Shown: piece after piece, positions 33,712-49,107 of the stretch | How the letters are laid out: each line of letters opens with the position of its first letter | How positions within the stretch are numbered: the first letter of the stretch is position 1 | Assembly (NCBI RefSeq): GCF_024172185.1 | Contig: NZ_JAMZEC010000001.1 | Span: 6,231,001-6,295,000 of the forward strand | From: Nonomuraea roseoviolacea subsp. carminata | GTDB taxonomy: Bacteria > Actinomycetota > Actinomycetes > Streptosporangiales > Streptosporangiaceae | Length of the DNA stretch: 64,000 nucleotides | Direction of reading: 5' to 3' | Program-made: the position numbers and the translations under genes | The notes under the pieces: model-generated | Seen by the model: only the letters and a program-made list of their open reading frames with translations | The model's database searches: none | What the model was told of the DNA's origin: nothing

Positions 33712-33737
33712 GCACTGGTGTTCGATACTGGTGTTCG
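33712..33737 (+). repeat. 13-bp perfect tandem duplication in the parE leader
   Basis: ACTGGTGTTCGAT occurs twice with no gap (33712-33724 and 33725-33737), 24 bases before the parE start. A candidate -10, TAGGCT (33702-33707), lies just upstream, which would put the repeat at the very start of the transcript. The GTGTTCGAT element may be a regulatory site or simple slippage. Confidence 0.8.
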
Positions 33738-33760
33738 ATGACTAACCCGGAGGAGCTGGA

Positions 33761-35827
<2,067 letters not shown>

Positions 35828-35908
35828 CCGGCCTCCCGGGCGGCCCTCCCGGACCGCCCAGGCCTGACCGGTGGTCCTGGGCCTCCTCCACACAGAACCA
35901 GGACTTCG

Positions 35909-36979
35909 GTGGGCGTGACTGTGGAGATCGTTCCGTTCCAGAGGGGTTTCGCCGGGCAGGCCGCGGCGCTGCTGGCCGAGACGCACACCCCGAGCGGGGC
36001 GGGCGCGAGCGCAGGCGGATGGGACGTCGCGGATGTGGGCGTGGCCCGTCGTCTGGTGGCGCGGTGGCAGGGCTCGGGGCCGGCGGTGGCCGCCGTGCGC
36101 GACGGCGTGGTGGTCGGGTTCATGGCGGCCACGCTGCCGACGCTCCCCGGTGACCAGTCGGCGCGCGTGCGGCTTCACCAGCACGCGTGCGCGGGGCCCG
36201 ACCGGCGCATGACGTACCGGCGCCTGTACGCGGCCCTGTCAGGCCGGCTGGCCCGTGTCGGCGCGTTCCAGCACAGCCTCGCGGTGTCGGCCCACGACCA
36301 GGACACCCTTGCCTGCTTCTTCGAGCTCGGCTTCGGAGTCGACCAGATCAGGGGCTTCCGGCCGGTCCCTCGCCCGGGGACGCCCGCCCGGGAGGCGCGG
36401 GGGATCCGGCTGCGCACGGCCCGCGCGGACGACCTGCCGCAGATGCTCGACCTGTCCGTCGAGCTGACGCGGTTCCACGCCCGGCCGCCCATGCTGCGAC
36501 CCGCGCTGGACGACCTGCGGGCGATTCGGAACGGCTTTCTGGCGGCGTTCGACGACGATCGCCAGGTGCTGCTCGTCGCCGAGGAGCAGGGCCGCCTGCT
36601 GGGCCTGATGCAGGCCCACCCGGACGGCAGCCATCTCGGCGCGGCGAGGATCGGTCTCGCGGTGGTGGCCGCGTCGTCACGGTCCGCCGGCGTGGGCACC
36701 GCGCTGCTGTCCGGCGTGGGCGCGTGGGCGGCGGGGCGCGGCTTCGACCTGTACGGCGCCGAGTGGTCGTCGGCGAACCTCGTCAGCGACGCGTTCTGGC
36801 GCGGCCGGGGCATGGTTCCGGCGCTGTTCAAGCTCAGCCGGTTGATCGACTCCCGTGTCGCGTGGGCCGACGCGGGGTTCGACCACCGGCACCTCCTCCC
36901 GGAGTCGTTCGAAACCGGCGGGCCACCCGGTGCGCAGCCCCCTGCCCCGAAGACTGAGCGGTCACGTCCGCCGCCCTGA
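35909..36979 (+). CDS. GNAT acetyltransferase, two-domain
   Basis: 356 residues with two GNAT-like halves. The first (~1-150) has strand and helix pattern but a poor acetyl-CoA loop; the second (~160-320) has LMQAHPDG...ARIGLAVVAASSRSAGVGTALLSGVGAWAAGRG, where SSRSAGVG is the Q/RxxGxG/A-type pyrophosphate loop. The tail beyond 335 is Pro-rich and disordered. Double GNAT proteins often keep one working active site. GTG 35909 is preceded by AGGA and five bases; GTG 35915 is an alternative. It precedes the GNAT-aminotransferase fusion by 67 bases and could be co-transcribed with it. Confidence 0.75.
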   Translation: MGVTVEIVPFQRGFAGQAAALLAETHTPSGAGASAGGWDVADVGVARRLVARWQGSGPAVAAVRDGVVVGFMAATLPTLPGDQSARVRLHQHACAGPDRRMTYRRLYAALSGRLARVGAFQHSLAVSAHDQDTLACFFELGFGVDQIRGFRPVPRPGTPAREARGIRLRTARADDLPQMLDLSVELTRFHARPPMLRPALDDLRAIRNGFLAAFDDDRQVLLVAEEQGRLLGLMQAHPDGSHLGAARIGLAVVAASSRSAGVGTALLSGVGAWAAGRGFDLYGAEWSSANLVSDAFWRGRGMVPALFKLSRLIDSRVAWADAGFDHRHLLPESFETGGPPGAQPPAPKTERSRPPP

Positions 36980-37046
36980 GGTTCTCGGGTCGACCCCGCT
37001 CGGGCGCGCGCTCCCCGGCCGACACCGTGGGCGTACGGTGGAGATC

Positions 37047-38780
37047 ATGACTGTGGCTGCCGACAGGCTGGAACTGCGGCCGGCGACCGACGCCGACCGC
37101 GAGTGGATCTACCGACTCCGGCACGACGTGTACGCGCGGGAGCTGGGACAGCACACCCCCAACGCGGCCGGGCGGCTCACCGACGACCTCGACGAGAACA
37201 ACGCCTACATCGTGGCGGCCCACCAGGACGGCCCGGTCGGCTTCGTCAGCGTCACGCCTCCCTGGGCCGGACGCTACTCGATCGACAAGTACCTGCGCCG
37301 GCAGGACCACCCGGAGCTGCGCCGGAGCGACCTGTTCGAGATAAGGATCCTCACCGTCGACCCGAGCCGGCGCGGCGCGATGACCGGCAAGCTCCTGATG
37401 TACGCGGCGCTGCGCTGGGTGATGGCGCACGGCGGCCGGGTCGTCGTGGCCCTGGGCCGGGTCGAGCTGCTGCCGATGTACCTGTCCCTGGGCCTGGTCT
37501 CGACCGGCGTGCCGGTGCGTTCGGGCGCCGTGGACTTCGAGCTCCTGACCGGCGAGGTCGCCGACCTCGCCGACCGGACGCTGCGCCGCTACGGGCCGTT
37601 GCTGGACGAGCTGGGGCAGACGGTGCGTTGGGCATTGGACATGCCCTTCCTGCCCGAGGCGGACTCCTGCCAGCACGGGGGCGCCTCCGTCGAGGCGCTG
37701 GGGCGGCGGTTCGACACCCTGGAGGCGCACCGCGACGTCGTGCCCGCCGACGTGCTGGACGCCTGGTTCCCGCCCGCCCCCGCCGTCGTCGCGGCCCTGT
37801 CCGGCGGCCAGGAGTGGATGGCGCGGACCTCGCCGCCCGCGCGGGCCGCGGGACTCGTCGAGGAGATCGCGTTCCGCCGGAACGTGCCCGAGCAGGCCGT
37901 GGCCGTCGGCGCCGGCTCCTCCGACCTGATCTTCCGCGCGTTCGGCCACTGGCTGGACGCCTCCTCACGGGTGCTGCTGGTCGATCCCTCCTACGGCGAG
38001 TACGCCCATGTGGTCGAGCGGGTGATCGGCTGTCGCGCCGACCGGTTCTCCCTGCGCCGCGCGGAGGGTTGGCGGATCGACCCGGACCGCCTCGCCGACC
38101 GCCTGCGCGAACGCTACGACCTCGTGGTCGTCGTCAACCCGAACAACCCCACCGGCGTGCACCTGGACGCCGACGAGCTCCGCGAGGTGCTGGCGCGGGC
38201 GCCGGGCGGCACCCGGTTCTGGATCGACGAGGCGTATGCCGGCTACAGCGGGCCCGGGCAGTCGCTGGAACGGTACGCGGCCGACACGGACACCACGGTC
38301 GTCTGCAGGTCCATGTCCAAGATGTACGCGTTGTCGGGTCTGCGGGTGGCGTACCTGACGGGGCCACCGCGGGTCGCGGCCGAGCTGCGCCGCCGGACCC
38401 CGCCGTGGGCGGTGAGCCTGCCCGCGCAGATCGCCGCGGTGCACGCCCTGCGCGACCCCGGCTACTACAGCGGCCGATGGGCGCAGACCGCCGCGCTGCG
38501 GGCCGAGCTGGCGGCGGCGCTCGCCGGGGCCGGTGCGGACCTGGAGGCCGAGGAGTCGGTGGCGAACTTCGTGCTGCTCACGTTGCCCCGTGGCGGTCCC
38601 GGGGCCGCCCGCCTGGTCGGGCTGTGCCGGCGGCAGGGGGTGTTCCTTCGTGACCTGTCACCGCTCTCGCCGGCGTTCGAGGGCAGGACGGTGCGGATCG
38701 CGGTGCGCGACGCCGCCGCCAACGCCCGCACGGCCGAAGCCGTCGCCGAAGCGCTGCGGGACCTAGCGCGGACGGTGTGA
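37047..38780 (+). CDS. Bifunctional GNAT - class I/II aminotransferase fusion
   Basis: 577 residues. Residues ~8-200 are a GNAT-like domain related to autoinducer-synthase/N-acyltransferase forms: WIYRLRHDVYARELGQH at the start and FEIRILTVDPSRRGAMTGKLLMYAALRWVMAHGGR for the acyl-CoA loop. Residues ~230-575 are a HisC/CobC-like PLP enzyme: VAVGAGSSDLIFRAF, VVNPNNPTGVHLDADEL, WIDEAYAGYSG, and CRSMSKMYALSGLRVAYL with Lys425 as the Schiff-base residue. The fusion should couple amino transfer to an amino acid or phosphate ester with N-acylation. Start ATG 37047 has both a weak GGAG and a TACGGT hexamer 7 bases upstream. Product unknown; it may make a small signal or a metabolite precursor. Confidence 0.8.
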   Translation: MTVAADRLELRPATDADREWIYRLRHDVYARELGQHTPNAAGRLTDDLDENNAYIVAAHQDGPVGFVSVTPPWAGRYSIDKYLRRQDHPELRRSDLFEIRILTVDPSRRGAMTGKLLMYAALRWVMAHGGRVVVALGRVELLPMYLSLGLVSTGVPVRSGAVDFELLTGEVADLADRTLRRYGPLLDELGQTVRWALDMPFLPEADSCQHGGASVEALGRRFDTLEAHRDVVPADVLDAWFPPAPAVVAALSGGQEWMARTSPPARAAGLVEEIAFRRNVPEQAVAVGAGSSDLIFRAFGHWLDASSRVLLVDPSYGEYAHVVERVIGCRADRFSLRRAEGWRIDPDRLADRLRERYDLVVVVNPNNPTGVHLDADELREVLARAPGGTRFWIDEAYAGYSGPGQSLERYAADTDTTVVCRSMSKMYALSGLRVAYLTGPPRVAAELRRRTPPWAVSLPAQIAAVHALRDPGYYSGRWAQTAALRAELAAALAGAGADLEAEESVANFVLLTLPRGGPGAARLVGLCRRQGVFLRDLSPLSPAFEGRTVRIAVRDAAANARTAEAVAEALRDLARTV

Positions 38781-38801
38781 GCGCCGGCGGCGCGCCGGCG
38801 C
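38781..38801. terminator. GC hairpin between convergent genes
   Basis: GCGCCGGC (38781-38788) and GCCGGCGC (38794-38801) pair around a 5-base loop directly after the fusion gene's stop. There is no T run, as is common in high-GC actinobacteria, so function as a bidirectional terminator is probable but not certain. Confidence 0.5.
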
Positions 38802-38816
38802 GGCTCCGTGGGGGAC

Positions 38817-39884
38817 TCAGCCGGTGACGGCCGGGTTGACGGCCAGGATGTGCTCGGCGGCCTGCCGGAGGCGGGGCAGGAAGCGGGTGACCTCCGCGCC
38901 GCGCCGCCGCAGGTCGGCGGGGGAGACGATGCCGAGGTCCGCAAGCGCGGCCCGGAACGCGGGCAGGCGGGAGTGGTGGAGCTCGGGCGCGTCGGCCGCC
39001 AGGATCGCGTGACAGCGGGCGAACGTCGCGATGATCCAGAACACGGCCTCACGGTGGTCGCCGCGCTCCACGAGCTCCAGGCTGCCGCCGATCGCGATGG
39101 GCCGGGCCGCCGGGGTGATGTCGCCGCTGAAGGGGAACGCGGTCGTCGCGACGTCCGCCGCCAGGTCGAACGTCCCGGCCAGCTCGCCCACGTGGTGCCG
39201 GACCCGCTCGGCGGACAGGTCGGAGCAGCCGAGGAGGTCCAGCAGCTCCGGGTAGAGGCCGGACGGCCCGTAGGAGGCCAGGACCTCGCGCGCCGCCGGG
39301 TAGCGCAGCCGTACCGTCGGATTGCGCAGGGCGGCGACCAGCAGCACGTGGGTGGTGACCCCGGTCGCGAACAGCCAGGTCATGACCTGCTCGTGGAACG
39401 CGCGGTCCCCGGGGGCGGCGAGCGCCGCGAGACGCGTCTCGATCCTGCGCACGGCGTCTTCGCACCGGCGGCGCACCCACGGCCGGGCGGCGAAGCGCGC
39501 CGCCACGTGCTCCTGGACGGCGCGCAGGCGGCCGGTCGGGTCGTCGATCACCGTGTCCGTCCGGAACGCGCCCGCCAGGTGGTACGACGCCAGCACCTCG
39601 TCCGGCGACCCGAGGGCGGACCACGGGAGGTGGCTGACCTCCAGCAGGACGCCCCGGTAGCGCAGCTTGCCGGGTTTGGCGCCCGCGGTCTCCGTGACCA
39701 CGAAGAGGTCCAGGTCCGAGGACGGCGGCAGCTCGGCGTCGTCCGGCAGCCCCACCGTGGACCCGGTGACGTACGCGCCGCGATAGCCGGGATCGCGGCG
39801 CGCGTGCTCGGACACCCATCGCGCCGCGGCCTCGCGCGCGGCTCCCAGTCTCACCATGCCATCCATCATGGGGCCGTCCATCAT
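38817..39884 (-). CDS. Nucleotidyltransferase-fold protein
   Basis: 355 residues. The minimal nucleotidyltransferase motif appears at the N-terminus: YRGAYVTGSTVG...LPPSSDLDLFVVTE, i.e. GS-x(n)-DLD, followed by a strand with GVLLEVSHLPW that may give the third carboxylate (Glu). The remaining ~250 residues are helical, as in kanamycin-nucleotidyltransferase-like enzymes, and may hold the substrate. Possible roles range from aminoglycoside-type adenylylation to toxin-like AMPylation; none can be chosen. Start uncertain: three ATGs within a duplicated GGCCCCATGATGGA segment (39884, 39866, 39857). Convergent with the fusion gene. Confidence 0.68.
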   Translation of the reverse strand: MMDGPMMDGMVRLGAAREAAARWVSEHARRDPGYRGAYVTGSTVGLPDDAELPPSSDLDLFVVTETAGAKPGKLRYRGVLLEVSHLPWSALGSPDEVLASYHLAGAFRTDTVIDDPTGRLRAVQEHVAARFAARPWVRRRCEDAVRRIETRLAALAAPGDRAFHEQVMTWLFATGVTTHVLLVAALRNPTVRLRYPAAREVLASYGPSGLYPELLDLLGCSDLSAERVRHHVGELAGTFDLAADVATTAFPFSGDITPAARPIAIGGSLELVERGDHREAVFWIIATFARCHAILAADAPELHHSRLPAFRAALADLGIVSPADLRRRGAEVTRFLPRLRQAAEHILAVNPAVTG

Positions 39885-39924
39885 GGGGCCGCCCTACGAG
39901 GCCCCGACCCCCGGAAAGCTCCCG

Positions 39925-40419
39925 TCAGAGGGAGACCGGCATCAGCTTTCCCGTGTGGACGTCGTAGATGGCGCCGCCGACCGGCATGTCCTTGGGCAGG
40001 AACGGCGAGGTGCGGATGCGGGTGAGGTCGTGGCGCAGCGCCGCGTCCTGGTCGGGCACCGTGTGGAACTCCAGGCTGCGGGTGTCCACCCCGTGCACCT
40101 GCGTGAGGTCGTGCACGTCGCCGTCCGTCACCTTGGCCATGCCGCAGTCCGTGTGCGGCATCACCAGCACGCGCTCCACGCCCAGCAGGTACACGGCCAG
40201 GACCAGAGTACGCAGGACGTCGTCGGTGACGCGGGCGCCGGCGTTGCGCAGGATCTTGGCGTCACCCGCCTTCAGGCCCAGCAGTCCGAGGGGGTCGATG
40301 CGGGAGTCCATGCACGTGACCACCGCGAGTCCGCGTGCCGCGCGGCCGGTCAGGCCGGAGTTCGCGAATCCCGTGGCGTATTCCGCGTTTCCGGCAATCA
40401 CATCGTCGAACGCACTCAT
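39925..40419 (-). CDS. Beta-class carbonic anhydrase
   Basis: 164 residues. The zinc ligands are Cys36 (VVTCMDSRID), His89 and Cys92 (MPHTDCGM); Asp38-Arg40 form the catalytic dyad. The small size and the MDSRIDP form resemble mycobacterial Rv1284-type enzymes. It interconverts CO2 and bicarbonate in the cytoplasm. ATG 40419 is chosen over the ATG at 40437 because CACTAT lies exactly 6 bases before it (leaderless pattern) and no ribosome site serves either codon. The gene ends 41 bases before the nucleotidyltransferase start and is on the same strand. Confidence 0.92.
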   Translation of the reverse strand: MSAFDDVIAGNAEYATGFANSGLTGRAARGLAVVTCMDSRIDPLGLLGLKAGDAKILRNAGARVTDDVLRTLVLAVYLLGVERVLVMPHTDCGMAKVTDGDVHDLTQVHGVDTRSLEFHTVPDQDAALRHDLTRIRTSPFLPKDMPVGGAIYDVHTGKLMPVSL

Positions 40420-40558
40420 GCTGAGATAGTGCCCCATGCCGTATTGAGGAACGCGCCCGGGGTCCCGACAGGCGAGAGTTGGTCAAGGTCCCACCATCGG
40501 CCGTCACGATGGGTGATGATGTCGTAGCCCTAAGTGTGAGTAGCCGAAGAAGGTTGTC

Positions 40559-40882
40559 GTGAGTAGGTCCGAATCCCTCGCCGCGTACTTCCGCGCCCAG
40601 GCGCGACGCCGTCTCGACCGGGTCGAGTCCAACGACGCGGGCCGCAACGCGCGGTCCGCGCTGGCGCTCCTCGACGCCGCCGCCTACGCGGCCGCCCTCC
40701 CGGACGACGATCCGCTCATCGAGCGGCTCGCGGAGGCCGGGTGCTTCGGCGCCCCGGGCGGTGAGGACGGGTTCGTGTTCGACCCCGGGCCGGAGGGCAC
40801 CCGGATGGTGCGCCTCTGGGAGGGCGGCGAGCCCCGCGAACTGATCCTCGCCCTGCCCACGGTCGCGGCGACGACGGCGTAG
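40559..40882 (+). CDS. Small acidic hypothetical protein
   Basis: 107 residues, not recognised. The first half is helical (LAAYFRAQARRRLDRVESNDAGRNARSALALLDAAAYAAAL) and the second half is short strands with Gly/Pro turns (FVFDPGPEGTRMVRLWEGGEPRELILALP). No cysteine cluster or membrane segment. GTG 40559 follows AAGG by 5 bases. It stands alone between the carbonic anhydrase (divergent) and the VOC gene, 191 bases downstream. Confidence 0.6.
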   Translation: MSRSESLAAYFRAQARRRLDRVESNDAGRNARSALALLDAAAYAAALPDDDPLIERLAEAGCFGAPGGEDGFVFDPGPEGTRMVRLWEGGEPRELILALPTVAATTA

Positions 40883-41073
40883 GCGCGGGTCCGGTCGGCT
40901 CAGTCCCGGGCGCAGGCTCGCGGCGCCTGGGGCGATCCTGGCGCCGCGCATGCGTTCCGACCTCCATGGAAGGGCCCTCCGCCGCGGCGCGGCCACCGCG
41001 CGACGGCAGATCGCCGGTGTGGGGAGGCGTCGCCTGGGTAGTCCCGCCGTCGGAACGCTCTGGGAGGTTTGTG

Positions 41074-41457
41074 GTGAAGGGCATCGCGGAATTCCGCACG
41101 ATCGTCCTCGACTGCGCGAATCCGCGCATGCTGGGCGAGTTCTACGCGGGAGTGCTGGGCTGGTCGATGGACGACCGGGACGACGACTGGGTGGTCGTCA
41201 CCGACGGCGGCTCGCCGAAGCGGCTGGCGTTCCAGCGGGTCGAGGACTACCGCCCGCCGATCTGGCCCCGCTCCGAGCGTCCCCAGCAGTTCCACCTCGA
41301 CCTGACCGTGCGGGACATGGAGCAGGCGGAGAAGGCGGTCATCGAGCTGGGCGCCACCAAGCACGACCACCAGCCGAGCGAGGGGGACACCTTCCGCGTC
41401 TTCCTCGACCCGGCGGGGCACCCGTTCTGCCTCTGCCGCGACGTCTCCGACGACTGA
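41074..41457 (+). CDS. VOC-superfamily (glyoxalase/bleomycin-resistance-like) protein
   Basis: 127 residues, one pair of betaalphabetabetabeta modules. Signatures: IVLDCANPRMLGEFYAGVLGW at the start, FHLDLTVRDMEQAEKAVIELGA for the second module, and the closing VFLDPAGHPFCLC. The typical metal ligands His/Glu are partly present (His in FHLDL), so either a metal enzyme or a ligand-binding protein is possible. GTG 41074 is preferred over 41071 because GGGAGG then lies 6 bases upstream. It converges with the GH3 gene across a long palindrome. Confidence 0.78.
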   Translation: MKGIAEFRTIVLDCANPRMLGEFYAGVLGWSMDDRDDDWVVVTDGGSPKRLAFQRVEDYRPPIWPRSERPQQFHLDLTVRDMEQAEKAVIELGATKHDHQPSEGDTFRVFLDPAGHPFCLCRDVSDD

Positions 41458-41607
41458 CCGCTCCGCCGCCACCGACCGGCCTTCGACGGCCGCCCCGTTC
41501 GAGCACCACTGACCGACCGGCCTTCGCCGCCCGGTCCCCCGAGCAGCCGGACGTCCAGGACGCCCAGGAATCGAGCCAGGGGCCCCCGCCCTGGAATTCC
41601 GGTGCAG

Positions 41608-41643
41608 GAGGGGCCGGGTCTCCCGCGGGAGACCCGGCCCCTC
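41608..41643. terminator. 36-bp perfect palindrome between convergent genes (bidirectional terminator)
   Basis: The left arm GAGGGGCCGGGTCTCCCG (41608-41625) and its exact complement (41626-41643) abut without a loop. As RNA this gives a ~16-bp GC stem on either strand. No T run follows. It lies between the stops of the VOC gene (+) and the GH3 gene (-), the right place for a shared terminator. Confidence 0.75.
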
Positions 41644-41670
41644 GCCGCGATCCAGTCCCGCAGGAAGGGC

Positions 41671-44748
<3,078 letters not shown>

Positions 44749-44762
44749 GATACCTCCCTCGG

Positions 44763-44778
44763 GAGAGAGCGCTCTCTC
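44763..44778. promoter_or_regulatory. LacI-family (CebR-like) operator before the GH3 gene
   Basis: Perfect 16-bp palindrome GAGAGAGCGCTCTCTC, 15-30 bases upstream of the GTG. The GAGCGCTC core with central CG is that of the CebR/CelR cellobiose repressor box (TGGGAGCGCTCCCA). A second half-like CGAGAGAG follows at 44780-44787. The position would block transcription or the leader of the glycosidase mRNA. Confidence 0.7.
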
Positions 44779-44893
44779 ACGAGAGAGATCGGGCACAGCG
44801 CACATTTCGCAACACGTGCTCCGAAAAAGGTTCACGCCACCTGGTCAACCCCCCGCTGCGGCCCATGCGCGCGCCCTCCGGCGGCGCGCACAG

Positions 44894-44956
44894 GTGCGCA
44901 CGCACGCGCCGCCGCACGCACGCCCTCGTGCGCACGCACGCGCCGCCGCACGCACG
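44894..44956. repeat. 29-bp direct repeat, two exact copies
   Basis: The unit begins GTGCGCACGCACGCGCC and occurs at 44894-44922 and 44928-44956, separated by five bases. The sequence is rich in alternating GC and CA steps. It lies upstream of the GH3 operator and has no evident function. Confidence 0.85.
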
Positions 44957-45115
44957 GCGCTGTCTCGACGCGCGCCGCGAGAGGCTCCCGAGCCGCGTGT
45001 CCCTCGAACGCATCAAAAGCGCCCGCATCCCTCCCGCGCCCGAGCCTCACGTACGGCCGCCGGGGCCCGCACGGCCACTGACCGCCCGGGCCCAGGAGGC
45101 GGCGGCCTCCGCGTG

Positions 45116-45290
45116 GCGGGAAACACGCTCCCCGGCCGGGGCGGGAAACACGCTCCCCGGCTGGGGCGGGAAACACGCTCCCCGGCCGGGGCGGGAGAAA
45201 CGCTTCCGGGCCGGGATGGGAAACACGCTTCCGGGCCGGGGCGGGAGAAACGCTTCCGGGCCGGGGCGGGAAACACCCTTCCTGCCCCGG
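45116..45290. repeat. 25-bp tandem array, seven copies, just 3' of parC
   Basis: Units begin at 45116, 45141, 45166, 45191, 45216, 45241 and 45266, exactly 25 bases apart, each like GCGGGAAACACGCTCCCCGG followed by CCGGG. Two versions occur: copies 1-3 with AAACACGCTCCCC, and copies 4-6 with A(G)AAACGCTTCCGG, copy 7 being decayed. Most units carry a CCGGCCGG-type palindrome and can form hairpins. There are no unique spacers, so this is not a CRISPR. It probably affects termination or structure at the parC 3' end. Confidence 0.9.
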
Positions 45291-45315
45291 CCCACCGCGC
45301 CGATGACATCCCGAG

Positions 45316-47898
<2,583 letters not shown>

Positions 47899-48284
47899 CT
47901 TGATGCTGCGCGGCTACCTCGGCCGTCGCGCCGAGGGGGAAGCGCATCCTCCTGTCCTTGTGCTGTAACCGTAGCCGTCGGCTCGGTGGAGATGGGCCGG
48001 ATCGGCGGGTGCGGCGCCGACGCGGGCCGGCCCGGTCGCGGTGCGACGGCCGGCGGCCCGTACGGCGGTGGGGGCGGGGGCGTGGTGCGCCCCTGGAGAT
48101 GATGGCACAGGCGCCTCCCGCCGCCGGATCAGTGAAGCCAGCCGTCCGCACGCATCGTACCAACCGCCACGACGACTTTTAGCATACGTGTTCGAGTCGA
48201 ACGGCCAGGTCGCCGTGCACTTGACCAAGCAATTGCTTGGGCGTTACGTTCCGGAAAGGGATAACCCTCGTCTCCGGAGGCGTC
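47899..48284. other. Divergent parC-tauD intergenic region
   Basis: 386 bases without a firm gene. On the minus strand, TACGGT near 47973-47978 could be the parC -10, and a 26-codon frame (47944 to 47867) with AGGAGG touching its ATG overlaps the start of parC; it may be a leader peptide or chance. A 13-bp palindrome GTTCGAGTCGAAC (48190-48202) and the tauD promoter/operator lie on the other side. Confidence 0.4.
48221..48250 (+). promoter_or_regulatory. tauD-type gene promoter with operator between -35 and -10
   Basis: TTGACC (48221-48226), 18 bases, TACGTT (48245-48250). A perfect 16-bp palindrome CCAAGCAATTGCTTGG (48225-48240) fills the spacer. A protein bound there would exclude RNA polymerase. 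The CAAGCAATTGCTTG core is a MarR-type site in style; no regulator gene is adjacent. Expected transcription start is about 48257, giving a ~28-base leader with GGAGG. Confidence 0.75.
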
Positions 48285-49106
48285 ATGATCGAGTTTCATC
48301 CCGTCACCCGCCACATCGGCGCCGAGGTGACCGGCGTGGACCTGCGCAAGCCGTTGTCCCAGGAAGAGGTCGCGACCCTCCGCGAGGGCTGGCTCCGGCA
48401 CCTGGTGCTGTTCTTCCGCGACCAGCCCATCGACGACGAGCAGCACCTGCAGTTCGCGCTCAACTTCGGCACGCTCAACCACCCCGCGTTCAAGAAGGAC
48501 GGCGCCAGCCCCATCCACGTGCTCGACCAGACCGACCCCAAGGGCGAGGGCGGCGACGAGTGGCACAGCGACAACACCTTCGAGCCGACCCCGCCCATGG
48601 GCTCGCTGCTGCGCTGCGTGCAGCTCCCCAGCGTCGGCGGCGACACGCTCTGGGCGAACACCTATCTGGCGTACGAGACGCTCTCGCCCTCGCTCCAGCG
48701 GCTGTGCGACGAGCTGACCGCCGTGCACGACATCACCATGTCGATGAAGAAGGCCATCTCCAAGGGGCACCCGTTCGACCTGAAGGAGGTGCAGGCCAAG
48801 TGGCCGCCGATCGAGCGGCCCGTCGTGCGCGTCCACCCCGAGACGGGGCGCAAGGCGCTGTTCGTCAACCGCTCCTCCACCACGCGCCTGGTCGGCCTCA
48901 CCGACCGCGAGAACGAGGCCCTGCTGCCGCTGCTGATCGACCACGTCCGCTCGCCCGAGTACCAGGTGCGGCTGCGCTGGCGCCCCGGCACGCTGGCCTT
49001 CTGGGACAACCGGCCCACCCAGCACTACGCGGTGGCCGACTACACCGAACGCCGGCGGATGCACCGGGTGACCATCAACGCCTTCCCGGAGCACGCCGAC
49101 AAGTGA
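48285..49106 (+). CDS. TauD/TfdA-family Fe(II)/2-oxoglutarate dioxygenase
   Basis: 273 residues. The iron triad is His94-Asp96 (WHSDNTF) and His247 (PTQHYAVADY); the 2-oxoglutarate-binding Arg follows in RRRMHR. The N-terminus HIGAEVTGVDLRKPLS and GGDTLWANTYLAYETLS are standard. Such enzymes oxidise taurine, alkylsulfonates, aryloxyacetates or other carboxylates; the true substrate is not evident and there is no sulfonate transporter beside it. ATG 48285 has GGAGG 4 bases upstream. Expression is probably repressed through the operator inside its promoter. The stop lies one base from that of the convergent lipoprotein gene. Confidence 0.88.
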   Translation: MIEFHPVTRHIGAEVTGVDLRKPLSQEEVATLREGWLRHLVLFFRDQPIDDEQHLQFALNFGTLNHPAFKKDGASPIHVLDQTDPKGEGGDEWHSDNTFEPTPPMGSLLRCVQLPSVGGDTLWANTYLAYETLSPSLQRLCDELTAVHDITMSMKKAISKGHPFDLKEVQAKWPPIERPVVRVHPETGRKALFVNRSSTTRLVGLTDRENEALLPLLIDHVRSPEYQVRLRWRPGTLAFWDNRPTQHYAVADYTERRRMHRVTINAFPEHADK

Positions 49107-49107
49107 C

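Larger units (their letters stand above)
44749..45315. other. 567-bp non-coding region with two repeat families
   Basis: No gene is supported between the GH3 start and the parC stop (both minus strand). It contains the operator at 44763, a 29-bp direct repeat at 44894/44928, and a seven-copy 25-bp tandem array ending 26 bases before the parC stop. Frames open through the array are artefacts of its composition. Confidence 0.6.

Noticed and set aside
45116..45290. CRISPR array
   Set aside because: Units are contiguous 25-bp copies with no unique spacers and no cas genes in the window; it is a plain tandem repeat.
48190..48202. LexA/SOS box at GTTCGAGTCGAAC
   Set aside because: The actinobacterial SOS box has the order GAAC...GTTC; here the half-sites are inverted (GTTC...GAAC), so LexA binding is not supported.
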